Shown here in pieces: positions 1 through 7,465 of a stretch of DNA of 64,000 bases. The notes beneath the pieces are model-generated. The model ran no database searches. It saw only the letters and a program-made list of their open reading frames with translations, and was not told the origin of the DNA. Both the position numbers and the translations under genes were made by a program. The stretch is from Mycolicibacterium sp. HK-90. GTDB taxonomy: Bacteria; Actinomycetota; Actinomycetes; Mycobacteriales; Mycobacteriaceae. The stretch spans positions 186,001 through 250,000 of the forward strand of contig NZ_CP129613.1 in the NCBI RefSeq assembly GCF_030486405.1. The letters run 5' to 3'. Numbering within the stretch: position 1 is the first letter of the stretch; each line of letters begins with the position of its first letter.

Positions 1-245
1 CCGGCCAGGCGGTAGTAGATCTTGACGCCGTCGCGACGCGTCTCGACGAAGCCGGCCTGTTTGAGTACCTGCAGGTGCGACGACGCCGTCGTCAGGTTCA
101 GGGCCGCGGCCCTGGCGAGGGCATCGACACTGCGCTCACCCTGGCTGAGCAGGTCGAGCAGCTCCAGTCGGCTGGCGTGTGACAGCGCCTTTCCACAGGT
201 GGCGAACGCTTCGTACAAACGTGTCTTCGCCGGTGACCGGTCCAT
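1..245 (-). CDS. ArsR-family transcriptional repressor (3' end truncated by window edge)
   Basis: The reverse strand from the ATG at 243-245 reads 81 codons without a stop and leaves the window. The protein shows a winged-helix ArsR domain: HASRLELLDLLSQGERSV (helices 2-3), LTTASSHLQVLKQAG (recognition helix) and RRDGVKIYYRLAG (wing). This pattern is common in actinobacterial ArsR proteins that carry a C-terminal rhodanese domain; such a fusion is possible here but lies outside the window. The only cysteine visible is residue 17. The gene diverges from an MBL/rhodanese gene and the 45-bp gap holds a perfect palindrome, so it probably represses that operon and itself, perhaps in response to persulfide, oxidant or metal. 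The ligand cannot be read from this fragment. Confidence 0.85.
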   Translation of the reverse strand, partial: MDRSPAKTRLYEAFATCGKALSHASRLELLDLLSQGERSVDALARAAALNLTTASSHLQVLKQAGFVETRRDGVKIYYRLA

Positions 246-253
246 GGGGCGAT

Positions 254-275
254 TATTCCATAATTTCATGGAATA
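254..275. promoter_or_regulatory. Perfect 8-bp inverted repeat, candidate ArsR operator
   Basis: TATTCCAT and ATGGAATA are exact inverted copies separated by 6 bp. The site lies between the divergent ArsR start (245) and MBL/rhodanese start (291). It sits just upstream of a TACAGT -10 hexamer (279-284) that is 6 nt before the MBL ATG. A bound dimer would cover the -35 to spacer region of the operon promoter, and also the AT-rich AATAAT in front of the ArsR ATG on the other strand. Confidence 0.7.
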
Positions 276-278
276 CCG

Positions 279-284
279 TACAGT
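279..284 (+). promoter_or_regulatory. -10 element of the MBL/rhodanese-MFS operon (leaderless)
   Basis: TACAGT fits the mycobacterial TAnnnT -10 pattern and ends 6 nt before the ATG at 291. No Shine-Dalgarno sequence precedes that ATG, so a leaderless transcript starting at or near the A of ATG is likely. Confidence 0.5.
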
Positions 285-290
285 CGCGAT

Positions 291-1658
291 ATGGGCTTTG
301 CCGACTCTGACCTGATCCCTCTGGTAGATGACGGGCTGGGCAACAGCTCATATCTGGTAGACCTCGGTGACGGACGGGCGCTGGCCGTCGACGCCAGCCG
401 GGACTTGCGGGCCCTGAACCGCGCGGCCGATTCCCGCGGACTGTCCGTCGCCTTCGCCGCCGACACCCACCTGCACGCCGACTTCCTGTCCGGGGCGGTC
501 CAACTGCACGACGACACGGGCGCGACGATCTTGGCCTCGGCCGCGGGCGGGCGCCGGTTCGACCACACCGGTCTGCGCGACGGCGACGAGGTCGACCTGG
601 GTGGGTTACGACTGCGTGCCCTGGCGACGCCAGGGCATACCGACGAGCATCTGTCGTTCGCGCTCACCGAGGACGGTCGTGAGCTCGGGGTGTTCACCGG
701 AGGGTCGCTGATCGTCGGCTCTGCTGCCCGCACCGACTTGCTCGGCGCCGATCGCACCGTGGAACTCGCACGCGCGCAATACCGTTCATTGCACCGCCTG
801 GCGGAGCTGGACGACGATGTCGCGGTGTGGCCCACCCACGGCGCCGGATCGTTCTGTTCGGCACCCCCGGGCGCCGAGCGCATCACCACCATCGGCGCCC
901 AGAAGCACGCCAACCCGCTGCTGGTCGCACCCGATGAGGACTCGTTCGTCGCGCTGCTCCTCGGCGGACTCGGCAGTTATCCCGCGTACTTCGCCCGGCT
1001 GGGGGAGCGGAATCGCTCTGGCCCGGAGGTGATCACCGAAGAGCCGGCGCTGGCGCATCTGGACGTGGCGCAAACCATCGCCCTGATCGCCGATGGGGCC
1101 GTCGTGGTCGACGTCCGTCCTGCCGCCGCGTTCGCCCAGGGGCACATACCCGGATCGCTGTCGATCCCACTGCGTGGCCAATTCGCCACGTGGCTGGGCT
1201 GGCTGCTGGAGGACACCGTCCCGCTGGTCATCGTCGCAGACGAAGGCCAGGACCTGTCCGAAATCGTCTGGCAGGCCTACAAGATCGGCTATGAGCGATT
1301 GGCCGGACGGCTCGCCGGGGGCATGGATGCCTGGCATGCCGCGGGACGACCGGCCGACTACCTCCAGTTCGCCCCGGCCGACCGGCTACCGGACCGGCCC
1401 TATCTCGATGTCCGCCAAGCGGGCGAGTACGGCGCCGGACACGTCGCGGGCGCGGTGCACATCGAGTTGGGCGTCTTGGACAACCATGCCGATCAGGTGC
1501 CCGCCGGTGCGGTGGTCGCGTGCGGCCACGGCGAGCGGGCCATGACAGCGGCCAGCGTGCTGCAGCGCCGGGGAGTCACCGGGCTGGCCGTGCTCGACGG
1601 TGGCCCCGAGGACTACGCCAAGGCGCACGGGCGTGACCTCCGTACCGGTCGCTCATGA
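291..1658 (+). CDS. MBL-fold hydrolase fused to two rhodanese domains (persulfide dioxygenase/CstB-like)
   Basis: 455 aa. Residues 1-230 form a metallo-beta-lactamase domain: THLHADF at 59-65, PGHTDEH around His116, and a late WPTHGAG motif. Two rhodanese-like domains follow. The first (about 255-350, VVVDVRPAAAFAQGHIPGS) has an Asp-Glu loop where the active cysteine should be. The second (about 365-450) keeps a cysteine, ACGHGE at Cys411. This is the architecture of ETHE1/CstB-type sulfur-detoxification enzymes. Two departures from the usual metal site are visible: the sixth position of the HxHxDH motif is Phe65, and the usual Asp of FTGD is Gly138 (FTGGSL). It is first in a three-gene operon with two MFS transporters and faces an ArsR gene. 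I infer a role in persulfide or thiol-sulfur handling; the substrate is uncertain. Confidence 0.8.
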   Translation: MGFADSDLIPLVDDGLGNSSYLVDLGDGRALAVDASRDLRALNRAADSRGLSVAFAADTHLHADFLSGAVQLHDDTGATILASAAGGRRFDHTGLRDGDEVDLGGLRLRALATPGHTDEHLSFALTEDGRELGVFTGGSLIVGSAARTDLLGADRTVELARAQYRSLHRLAELDDDVAVWPTHGAGSFCSAPPGAERITTIGAQKHANPLLVAPDEDSFVALLLGGLGSYPAYFARLGERNRSGPEVITEEPALAHLDVAQTIALIADGAVVVDVRPAAAFAQGHIPGSLSIPLRGQFATWLGWLLEDTVPLVIVADEGQDLSEIVWQAYKIGYERLAGRLAGGMDAWHAAGRPADYLQFAPADRLPDRPYLDVRQAGEYGAGHVAGAVHIELGVLDNHADQVPAGAVVACGHGERAMTAASVLQRRGVTGLAVLDGGPEDYAKAHGRDLRTGRS

Positions 1659-2902
1659 AATCGGTGTCCGACAGGCACCGGATCGAACTCGGCCTGCGGG
1701 AAAACTGGCTGCAGTTCACCCTCTTGGTGCTCGTCAATGTCTGCGTCGGTGCCCTGGTCGGGTTGGAGCGCACCACCGTTCCGTTGATCGGATCCGAAAC
1801 CTTCGGCCTCACCAACGATTTGGCGGTGTTCTCGTTCATCATCGCGTTCGGGGTGACCAAGGCGCTGACCAACCTCGCCGCCGGGGCACTGACTGCCCGG
1901 TTCCGCCGCAAGCAGCTGCTGCTGGCCGGCTGGGCCGTCGGCGTTCCCGTGCCGTTCATGCTGGCCTGGGGTCCGTCCTGGAGCTGGATCGTCGCCGCCA
2001 ACGTCCTCCTCGGTCTCAACCAGGGCCTGGCCTGGTCCATGACGGTGAACATGAAGATCGATCTCGTCGGCCCGCAGCGGCGCGGGCTGGCCACCGGCCT
2101 GAACGAGGCGGCCGGCTACGTCGCGGTGGGCGCGACCGCCCTGCTGACCGGCTACCTCGCCACCGCGTACGGGTTGCGCCCGGCTCCCGAACTCGTCGGC
2201 GTGGTGTTCGTGGCCGCCGGGTTGGGGCTGTCCCTGGTGGTGCGTGACACGGCCGCGCACGTAGCCCTTGAGCTGGATCGCCATCCACATCCCGCACCCA
2301 CGGGCGGCGGCTTGCGAACGATCTTCGGGCGGACCAGCTGGGGTGATCGCAGCCTGCGGGGCGCCAGCCAGGCGGGTCTGGTGAACAATCTCAACGACGG
2401 GCTGACCTGGGGCGTGTTCCCGTTGCTGTTCACCGATCACGGGCTCGGGCTGGCCGCGATCGGGCTGATCAAGGGTCTCTATCCCTTGCTGTGGGGGCTC
2501 GGGCAGATTCCCACCGGGCATCTCGCCGACCGGATCGGTCGCAAGCCCCTGGTGGTCGGGGGCATGCTGGTTCAGGCCGGCGGATTCGGGTTGGCCGTGG
2601 CGCTGCTGAACTGGCCGCTGTTGGCCGGCGTGCTGTCGGCGATTGCGCTCGGTGTGGGCACCGCCATGGTCTACCCGGCGCTGATCGCAGTGGTCTCCGA
2701 CCACGCGCACCCCAGCTGGCGACCCAATGCGCTTGGTACATACCGCTTCTGGCGAGATATCGGCTACGCCGTCGGAGCCTTGGTGGCCGGTGCGATGGGC
2801 AACTGGCTCGGCCTGGAGTCCGCGGTGGTGGCGGCAGGGGTGCTGACCGCGGTCTCCGGAATCCTGGCCGCCCGCTGGATAACCGACCGGCCGGCGACAT
2901 GA
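1655..2902 (+). CDS. MFS transporter (12 TM)
   Basis: 415 aa, mostly hydrophobic, with about 12 membrane segments. The MFS loop motif GHLADRIGRKPLV lies between TM 8 and 9. The start ATG overlaps the stop of the MBL/rhodanese gene by ATGA, and its own stop overlaps the next MFS gene in the same way, so the three genes are translationally coupled. The nearest description is a drug/metabolite-type MFS exporter in the cytoplasmic membrane. The context suggests export of a sulfur compound or thiol-reactive toxicant, but that is inference. No substrate-specific motif is recognisable. Confidence 0.8.
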   Translation: MKSVSDRHRIELGLRENWLQFTLLVLVNVCVGALVGLERTTVPLIGSETFGLTNDLAVFSFIIAFGVTKALTNLAAGALTARFRRKQLLLAGWAVGVPVPFMLAWGPSWSWIVAANVLLGLNQGLAWSMTVNMKIDLVGPQRRGLATGLNEAAGYVAVGATALLTGYLATAYGLRPAPELVGVVFVAAGLGLSLVVRDTAAHVALELDRHPHPAPTGGGLRTIFGRTSWGDRSLRGASQAGLVNNLNDGLTWGVFPLLFTDHGLGLAAIGLIKGLYPLLWGLGQIPTGHLADRIGRKPLVVGGMLVQAGGFGLAVALLNWPLLAGVLSAIALGVGTAMVYPALIAVVSDHAHPSWRPNALGTYRFWRDIGYAVGALVAGAMGNWLGLESAVVAAGVLTAVSGILAARWITDRPAT

Positions 2903-4155
2903 TCACCGTCGAACCCGATGCGCTGCAGCGGCGCACAATACGGGTGCTGTTGTGCGCGCAGGTATTCAGCGGTGCCGGACTGGCCGCGGGAATCACGGTC
3001 GGAGCGCTGCTCGCCCAGGACATGCTCGGGTCGACCGGCTGGGCCGGCATTCCGAGTGCGCTGTTCACCTTGGGCTCGGCCGTTGCGGCCCTGGCGGTGG
3101 GAAAGCTGTCGCAGCGGCATGGCCGCCGGCCCGGTCTTGCGGTCGGATACGCAGCCGGTGCGTTCGGCAGTGTGGGCATCGTCGCGGCAGCGGTTGTCCA
3201 CAGTGTCCCGTTGTTGTTCGTCGCGCTTCTGATCTACGGATCGGGAACGGCGACGAACCTGCAAGCCCGCTACGCCGGTGCCGACCTCGCCCGGCCCGAT
3301 CACCGGGCGCGGGCGATCAGTACGGTCCTCGTCGCCACCACTCTCGGGGCGGTGGCCGGGCCCAATCTCGTTGGCGTGCTAGGGACTTTTGCCGAGGATG
3401 TGGGAATCCCGCGTCTTGCCGGGCCGTTTCTGCTCGCCGCGGTGGCATACGGCGCGGCAGCCGTGGTGATCGCGATCCTGCTCAGACCCGACCCGCTGGT
3501 GGTGGCGGCGCAGCTGTCGGCAGACAGCCCGAACCACGACGACCCGGACCCCACCGACCGGCGCAGGTGGCCTCCCACGCTCATCGGCGGCACCATGGTC
3601 ATGGTCATCACCCAACTGGTGATGGTCGCCGTCATGACCATGACTCCGGTGCACATGCAGGGCCATCCTCACGCCCTGTCGGCGGCGGGACTCGTCATCT
3701 CGATTCACGTCGCGTCGATGTACCTGCCGGCGCCATTGTCGGGAGCCCTCGTCGACCGGTTCGGCCCGGCAGCCGTCGGTGTCCTGGCCGCCGTGGTACT
3801 GGCCGCGTCCGGAGTGATCGCCGCCCTGGCCGCCCCGAACTCGGTTGCGGTGCTCTCGATCGCACTGGCATTGCTCGGATTCGGGTGGAGCCTTGGTCTC
3901 GTGGCGGGAACGACCACGATCACCGACAACACCCCGGTCGGAGCGCGAGCCGCGACACAAGGCGCGGTGGATCTGTTCATCGCCCTGGCAGGAGCCATCG
4001 GCGGCTTACTTTCGGGTGTGGTGGTGGCGACGGTGGGTTACGAGTGGTTGGCGCTGGGCGGTTCGCTGACGGCAGCTGTGATCGTGCCGGTACTGGTACT
4101 CACGGCTAGGGTGTCGGCGCCAGCCGGTACACCGCACCGGCGTAGTCGTCGGTGA
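2899..4155 (+). CDS. MFS transporter, second of the pair
   Basis: 418 aa from the ATG at 2899, which overlaps the preceding stop (ATGA). The reading frame is open further upstream, but that part is a shadow of the first MFS gene. The protein has about 12 hydrophobic segments and the motif KLSQRHGRRPG after TM2, which fits drug:H+ antiporters of the MFS. A hydrophilic loop near residues 200-220 (DDPDPTDRRRW) separates the two halves. Its last 50 bp overlap the 3' end of the convergent lipoprotein gene. Two adjacent MFS genes in one operon is unusual. Each is full length, so they may serve different substrates rather than form two halves of one pump. Confidence 0.78.
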   Translation: MITVEPDALQRRTIRVLLCAQVFSGAGLAAGITVGALLAQDMLGSTGWAGIPSALFTLGSAVAALAVGKLSQRHGRRPGLAVGYAAGAFGSVGIVAAAVVHSVPLLFVALLIYGSGTATNLQARYAGADLARPDHRARAISTVLVATTLGAVAGPNLVGVLGTFAEDVGIPRLAGPFLLAAVAYGAAAVVIAILLRPDPLVVAAQLSADSPNHDDPDPTDRRRWPPTLIGGTMVMVITQLVMVAVMTMTPVHMQGHPHALSAAGLVISIHVASMYLPAPLSGALVDRFGPAAVGVLAAVVLAASGVIAALAAPNSVAVLSIALALLGFGWSLGLVAGTTTITDNTPVGARAATQGAVDLFIALAGAIGGLLSGVVVATVGYEWLALGGSLTAAVIVPVLVLTARVSAPAGTPHRRSRR

Positions 4156-5368
4156 CGTACACGGCGCCGTCCGGACCGGCGATCGCGGCCACCGGGCGAC
4201 CCCACCGGGTGCCGTCGTCGGACTGGAATCCCCCGACCAGCGTCTCCTGCGGCCCCAATATGCCGCTGTTCCAACTGAAGAACGACACTTCCGGAGCTTG
4301 TGGTGACTGACGGTTCCATGAACCGTGTACCCCGACGAGCGCTCCGGGGCCGTAGGGCTCGGGCAGCTCCGCGAAACTCATGCCCAGCGGGGCAGAGTGC
4401 GCACCCAGCGTCTGCTCGACCGCGGGCAGGGCCGCACAATCCATCTCGGACCCGTCCGCGTTGGTCTCCATGTCCCGGATGAACCCGGCCGGCGGCGTGC
4501 CGTCGGGATTGCAGTACGGCCAACCCAATTCGCGTCCGGGTGTCAGCTTGGCGACCGACTCCGGCGGATGATCGTCCACATAGTCGGGCACCACCCGGCC
4601 CTGCGGGTCGGCCACGTTGTCGCGATTGTTGACCGCGGTCCACAGCGAGCCGTCCGGGGCGAAGGCCAGGCCGGTCCCGTTGCGCACCCCGGTGGCGAAC
4701 GGTTCGGCCGGTCCGCCGCCGGGCGGCACCCGCATGATCGTGGCGCGTGGAGGTGTGGCGGTGCGGTCCTCGGCCGAGATGTTGCCCGTCGATCCGATCG
4801 AAAAGTACACCGCGCCATCGGATCCCACGACGACGCTCTTGAGCGCGTGAGCATAGGCGCCGTGCAGATCGGGACTCTTGGCGTCGGGGAGATCACCGGC
4901 GATGGTGCGGCGGTTGACCGCCCGGCCGTCGACATAGTCGTAGGCGTCGACGCGATTGCTCTCGGCCACATACAGCGTCGAGCCGGCGAAGAACAGCCCG
5001 TGCGGTTGTTCCAGCCCGTCGAGCAGGGTGCGTTGATCGGGACGCACGGTCAGCACCTGCCCGGTGCTGGGCTGGGAGATCAGCAGCGCACCGTCCGGGG
5101 CGAACGCGGCCATCCTGGCCTTGGGCACCCGGGCGATCACCTCGATCGTCCACCCGGCCGGGATCTGAGCGCGGCGAGGTTCGTCGAGCGGGGCCTGGGC
5201 CAATTGGTCCGGCACCTGCACGAGGACCGACGCCAGGCCGGTGGGGGGCTGCTCAGAGCTCGACGGCGACGGAGACGGGGGAGGTGCGCTTTCGGGCTCC
5301 GTTCCGCACGCGACCAGTGCGGCCGCGGTGATCAGTGCAACCGCGCTACGCGCCGCCCAAACCCGCAT
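4106..5368 (-). CDS. PQQ-type sugar/sorbosone dehydrogenase family lipoprotein
   Basis: 420 aa with a lipoprotein signal peptide: MRVWAAR, a hydrophobic core and lipobox LVAC with Cys21, then a Pro/Ser-rich linker. The mature part has repeated beta-propeller blade motifs: FAPDGALLISQPSTGQV, VVVGSDGAVYFSIGSTGN, GLAFAPDGSLWTAVNNRD and AGPDGAVYVTDDYAGAVYRL. This is the pattern of the glucose/sorbosone dehydrogenase (GSDH) six-blade propeller. It would sit on the outer face of the membrane and may use PQQ if the host supplies it. The substrate is unknown. Its start overlaps the 3' end of the pirin gene by 23 bp, so the two form an operon, with pirin first. By position it may stand where M. tuberculosis has Rv0180c, but the protein type differs. 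Confidence 0.75.
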   Translation of the reverse strand: MRVWAARSAVALITAAALVACGTEPESAPPPSPSPSSSEQPPTGLASVLVQVPDQLAQAPLDEPRRAQIPAGWTIEVIARVPKARMAAFAPDGALLISQPSTGQVLTVRPDQRTLLDGLEQPHGLFFAGSTLYVAESNRVDAYDYVDGRAVNRRTIAGDLPDAKSPDLHGAYAHALKSVVVGSDGAVYFSIGSTGNISAEDRTATPPRATIMRVPPGGGPAEPFATGVRNGTGLAFAPDGSLWTAVNNRDNVADPQGRVVPDYVDDHPPESVAKLTPGRELGWPYCNPDGTPPAGFIRDMETNADGSEMDCAALPAVEQTLGAHSAPLGMSFAELPEPYGPGALVGVHGSWNRQSPQAPEVSFFSWNSGILGPQETLVGGFQSDDGTRWGRPVAAIAGPDGAVYVTDDYAGAVYRLAPTP

Positions 5369-6056
5369 TCATCTCCCATACCAGGATCTCGGCATCGGTG
5401 TCGGCGACGACGCGCTGTCCACCAGAGTCGGTGAGCCGCGCGGCATCACCTTCGGCCAGCGCCCCGGAGCCTTCCAGCGTGACGGTGCCGCGCGCGACGA
5501 ACAGGTGGACATAGCGGGCCTGAGGTAGCTCGATGGCGTTGCCGGGCCGTAACCGGGAGCCGTAGAGCGTGGCGTTGGCGTTGTGCAGGGTGACGGCGGC
5601 GTCGGCAGCGCCGGAGGCGATCGGCGTCAGCGTGGCCCCCAGCTCGATCTCTTGCTGCTGATAGCTGGGCGTCACCCCGGCTTCGTCGGGCAGCACCCAC
5701 ATCTGCACGAAATGCACGGGCTCGCTGTCGGATCCGTTCTTCTCGGAATGCTGCACACCGGTGCCGGCCGACATCCGCTGAGCCAGGCCCGGATAGATCA
5801 CCCCCGAGTTGCCCATCGAATCCTGGTGCGCCAACCGGCCGGACAGCACCCACGTGACGATCTCCATGTCCCGGTGCGGGTGGGTGTCAAAGCCGGCAGC
5901 CGGCGCCACGATGTCGTCGTTGTTCACCAGCAACAGGCCGTGATGGGTGTTGGCCGGGTCGTAGTAGTCGGCGAACGAGAACGAATGTCGAGACTGCAGC
6001 CAGTCCGTCGTGCTCAGACCACGGTCATCGGCGCGGCGGATGTCGACGGTGGCCAT
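5346..6056 (-). CDS. Pirin family protein
   Basis: 236 aa bicupin. The N-terminal cupin has the metal ligands of pirin: DTHPHRDME (two His) and later GVQHSEKN (His and Glu). Other family blocks seen are SFSFADYYDPANTHHG and GLAQRMSAGTG. Pirins are non-haem iron proteins; some have quercetin 2,3-dioxygenase activity and others act as regulators, so the role here is open. It corresponds by position to M. tuberculosis Rv0181c. The ATG is preceded on the minus strand by TAGGCT ending 6 nt upstream, which fits a leaderless mRNA. The lipoprotein gene downstream is overlapped and co-transcribed. Confidence 0.88.
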   Translation of the reverse strand: MATVDIRRADDRGLSTTDWLQSRHSFSFADYYDPANTHHGLLLVNNDDIVAPAAGFDTHPHRDMEIVTWVLSGRLAHQDSMGNSGVIYPGLAQRMSAGTGVQHSEKNGSDSEPVHFVQMWVLPDEAGVTPSYQQQEIELGATLTPIASGAADAAVTLHNANATLYGSRLRPGNAIELPQARYVHLFVARGTVTLEGSGALAEGDAARLTDSGGQRVVADTDAEILVWEMNAGLGGA

Positions 6057-6062
6057 GCGCCC

Positions 6063-6122
6063 AGCCTAGCGACCGGCGGCCAACCGACCGGTGGATCGAG
6101 GCGTGATCCAACGGCTTAGTCT
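6063..6122. promoter_or_regulatory. Divergent leaderless promoters of pirin (-) and SDR (+)
   Basis: On the minus strand TAGGCT (6063-6068) lies 6 nt before the pirin ATG. On the plus strand TAGTCT (6117-6122) lies 6 nt before the SDR GTG at 6129. Neither gene has a Shine-Dalgarno sequence. The 72-bp gap is therefore best read as two face-away -10 elements of leaderless genes. No clear operator palindrome is seen between them. Confidence 0.5.
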
Positions 6123-6128
6123 GTCGAC

Positions 6129-6905
6129 GTGGATATCAATGGAGCTAGCGCAATCGTCACCGGTGGCGCATCAGGTATCGGCGCGGCAACCGCCCGCCAG
6201 CTGGCAGCAAAGGGAGCCAAGGTCGTCGTCGCCGACCTGCAGGCAGACAAGGGCGAGGCCCTCGCCAAGGAGATCGGCGGCGCGTTCGTCACCGTCGACG
6301 TCACCGACACCGAGCAGATCGAGGCCGCCGTCAACAAGGCCGCCGAACTCGGCCCGCTGCGCGCCCTGGTGAACTCGGCCGGTATCGGCTGGGCCCAGCG
6401 CACCATCGGCAAGGACGGCGAATTCGCCTCCGCACACAATCTGGACGCCTACAAGAAGGTCCTGGCGATCAACCTGGTCGGCACCTTCGACTGCATCCGG
6501 CTGGCCGCCACCGCGATGAGCCGCAACGAGCTCACCGACACCGGCGAGCGTGGCGCGATCGTCAACATGACCAGCGTCGCGGCCTTCGACGGCCAGATCG
6601 GCCAGGCCGCCTACTCGTCGTCCAAGGGCGGCGTCGTCGGCCTGACCCTCCCGGTCGCGCGCGACCTGTCCGCGGTGGGCATCCGCGTCAACACCGTGGC
6701 ACCCGGCCTGATCGACACCCCGATCTACGGCGAGGGCGAGGCCTCCGAGGCATTCAAGGCCAAGCTGGGTGAGTCGGTGCTGTTCCCGCACCGCCTCGGC
6801 AAGCCCGACGAGCTGGCCTCCATGGTCGTCGAGCTGCTGACCAACTCGTACATGAACGCCGAGGTGGTCCGCGTCGACGGCGGCATCCGGATGCCACCCA
6901 AGTAA
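6129..6905 (+). CDS. SDR family oxidoreductase, type-2 3-hydroxyacyl-CoA dehydrogenase-like
   Basis: 258 aa classical short-chain dehydrogenase. The nucleotide-binding motif TGGASGIG lies at residues 11-18, an acidic residue after strand 2 (VVADLQ) indicates NAD preference, and NSAG is present. The catalytic Ser is in [17 protein letters not shown] and the YxxxK motif is YSSSK. The C-terminal half ([26 protein letters not shown], then IYGEGE) resembles 17beta-HSD10/short-chain 3-hydroxyacyl-CoA dehydrogenases. It is therefore probably a cytosolic enzyme of acyl-CoA or branched-chain/steroid side-chain oxidation. It stands alone, and a long hairpin follows 8 bp after the stop codon. It starts with GTG behind a leaderless -10. 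Confidence 0.85.
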   Translation: MDINGASAIVTGGASGIGAATARQLAAKGAKVVVADLQADKGEALAKEIGGAFVTVDVTDTEQIEAAVNKAAELGPLRALVNSAGIGWAQRTIGKDGEFASAHNLDAYKKVLAINLVGTFDCIRLAATAMSRNELTDTGERGAIVNMTSVAAFDGQIGQAAYSSSKGGVVGLTLPVARDLSAVGIRVNTVAPGLIDTPIYGEGEASEAFKAKLGESVLFPHRLGKPDELASMVVELLTNSYMNAEVVRVDGGIRMPPK

Positions 6906-6913
6906 CTCCCGCG

Positions 6914-6967
6914 AGCAGACGCAGAATCGCACTCTTCCTCAGGGAGGAGTGCGATTTTGCGTCTGCT
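6914..6967. terminator. 21-bp-stem hairpin after the SDR gene, overlapping the DUF1232 start
   Basis: Arms 6914-6934 and 6947-6967 are complementary over 21 bp with a single G-T (wobble) exception; the loop is 12 nt. It begins with AGCAGACGCA and lies 8 bp after the SDR stop. No long T tract follows, but long perfect stems of this kind at gene ends are a known mycobacterial terminator-like class (the TRIT motif, from memory). The right arm contains the proposed TTG start of the DUF1232 gene, and the loop holds its purine-rich ribosome site. Confidence 0.7.
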
Positions 6968-7394
6968 GGACAACGATCGTCAGGTGGTCGACACCTGGTG
7001 GGGCAGCGCACTGATCGGCCTCGGCGTTGCGTTGCTCGTGAGTTGGGTCGTGATGGTGATCGCGTTGCTCATCGTGCGCCCCCGCGGGAATCTGCTCACC
7101 GAGGCGCTCCGGTTGCTTCCCGACCTGCTGCGGCTGATCCGGCGCCTGGCCGCGGACAAGACACTGCCTCGCGGCGTGCGGGTCCGCTTGGCGCTGCTGG
7201 TGGCGTATCTGGCGCTGCCGATCGATGTGATCCCCGATTTCATCCCGGTGCTCGGCTACGCCGACGACGCCATCATCGTCACCGTGGTGCTCCGCAGCGT
7301 GGTGTGCCACGCCGGGTTGGACGCCGTTCGGGCGCACTGGCCGGGCACAGATGACGGGTTCGATGCCCTGGTGCGGCTGACGGGCCTGAAGTAG
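6957..7394 (+). CDS. DUF1232 (YkvA-like) membrane protein
   Basis: 145 aa as drawn. One N-terminal transmembrane segment (about 17-42, ALIGLGVALLVSWVVMVIAL) is followed by a basic linker and the DUF1232 core. The core includes LLVAYLALPIDVIPDFIPVLGYADDAIIV, whose P-x-D-x-IPDF-P-x-GYxDD signature is diagnostic. Function is unknown; family members are small inner-membrane proteins. The proposed start is a TTG with AGGGAGGA about 9 nt upstream, and both lie inside a strong hairpin. A later in-frame start would remove the membrane segment, so I keep the TTG. If the hairpin folds in the mRNA, translation from read-through transcripts would be restrained. Confidence 0.75.
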   Translation: MRLLDNDRQVVDTWWGSALIGLGVALLVSWVVMVIALLIVRPRGNLLTEALRLLPDLLRLIRRLAADKTLPRGVRVRLALLVAYLALPIDVIPDFIPVLGYADDAIIVTVVLRSVVCHAGLDAVRAHWPGTDDGFDALVRLTGLK

Positions 7395-7409
7395 CCCACC
7401 GGGCAAAAA

Positions 7410-7447
7410 CAAGATCCCCCTTCTCGACGCTGAAAAGGGGGATCTTG
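7410..7447 (-). terminator. Intrinsic terminator of the alcohol dehydrogenase gene
   Basis: A perfect 13-bp stem, CAAGATCCCCCTT pairing with AAGGGGGATCTTG, has a 12-nt loop. On the minus strand the stem is followed at once by TTTTTG, a proper U tract, so it is a classical Rho-independent terminator for the gene ending at 7466. It also faces the end of the DUF1232 gene and can act for both. Confidence 0.85.
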
Positions 7448-7465
7448 AGGCTGGGGGCGGAGGTG

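Noticed and set aside
1613..2710. 365-codon open frame on the minus strand
   Set aside because: It is antisense to the MFS gene, rich in Gln/Gly/His/Arg with no hydrophobic or domain pattern; it is a high-GC shadow frame.
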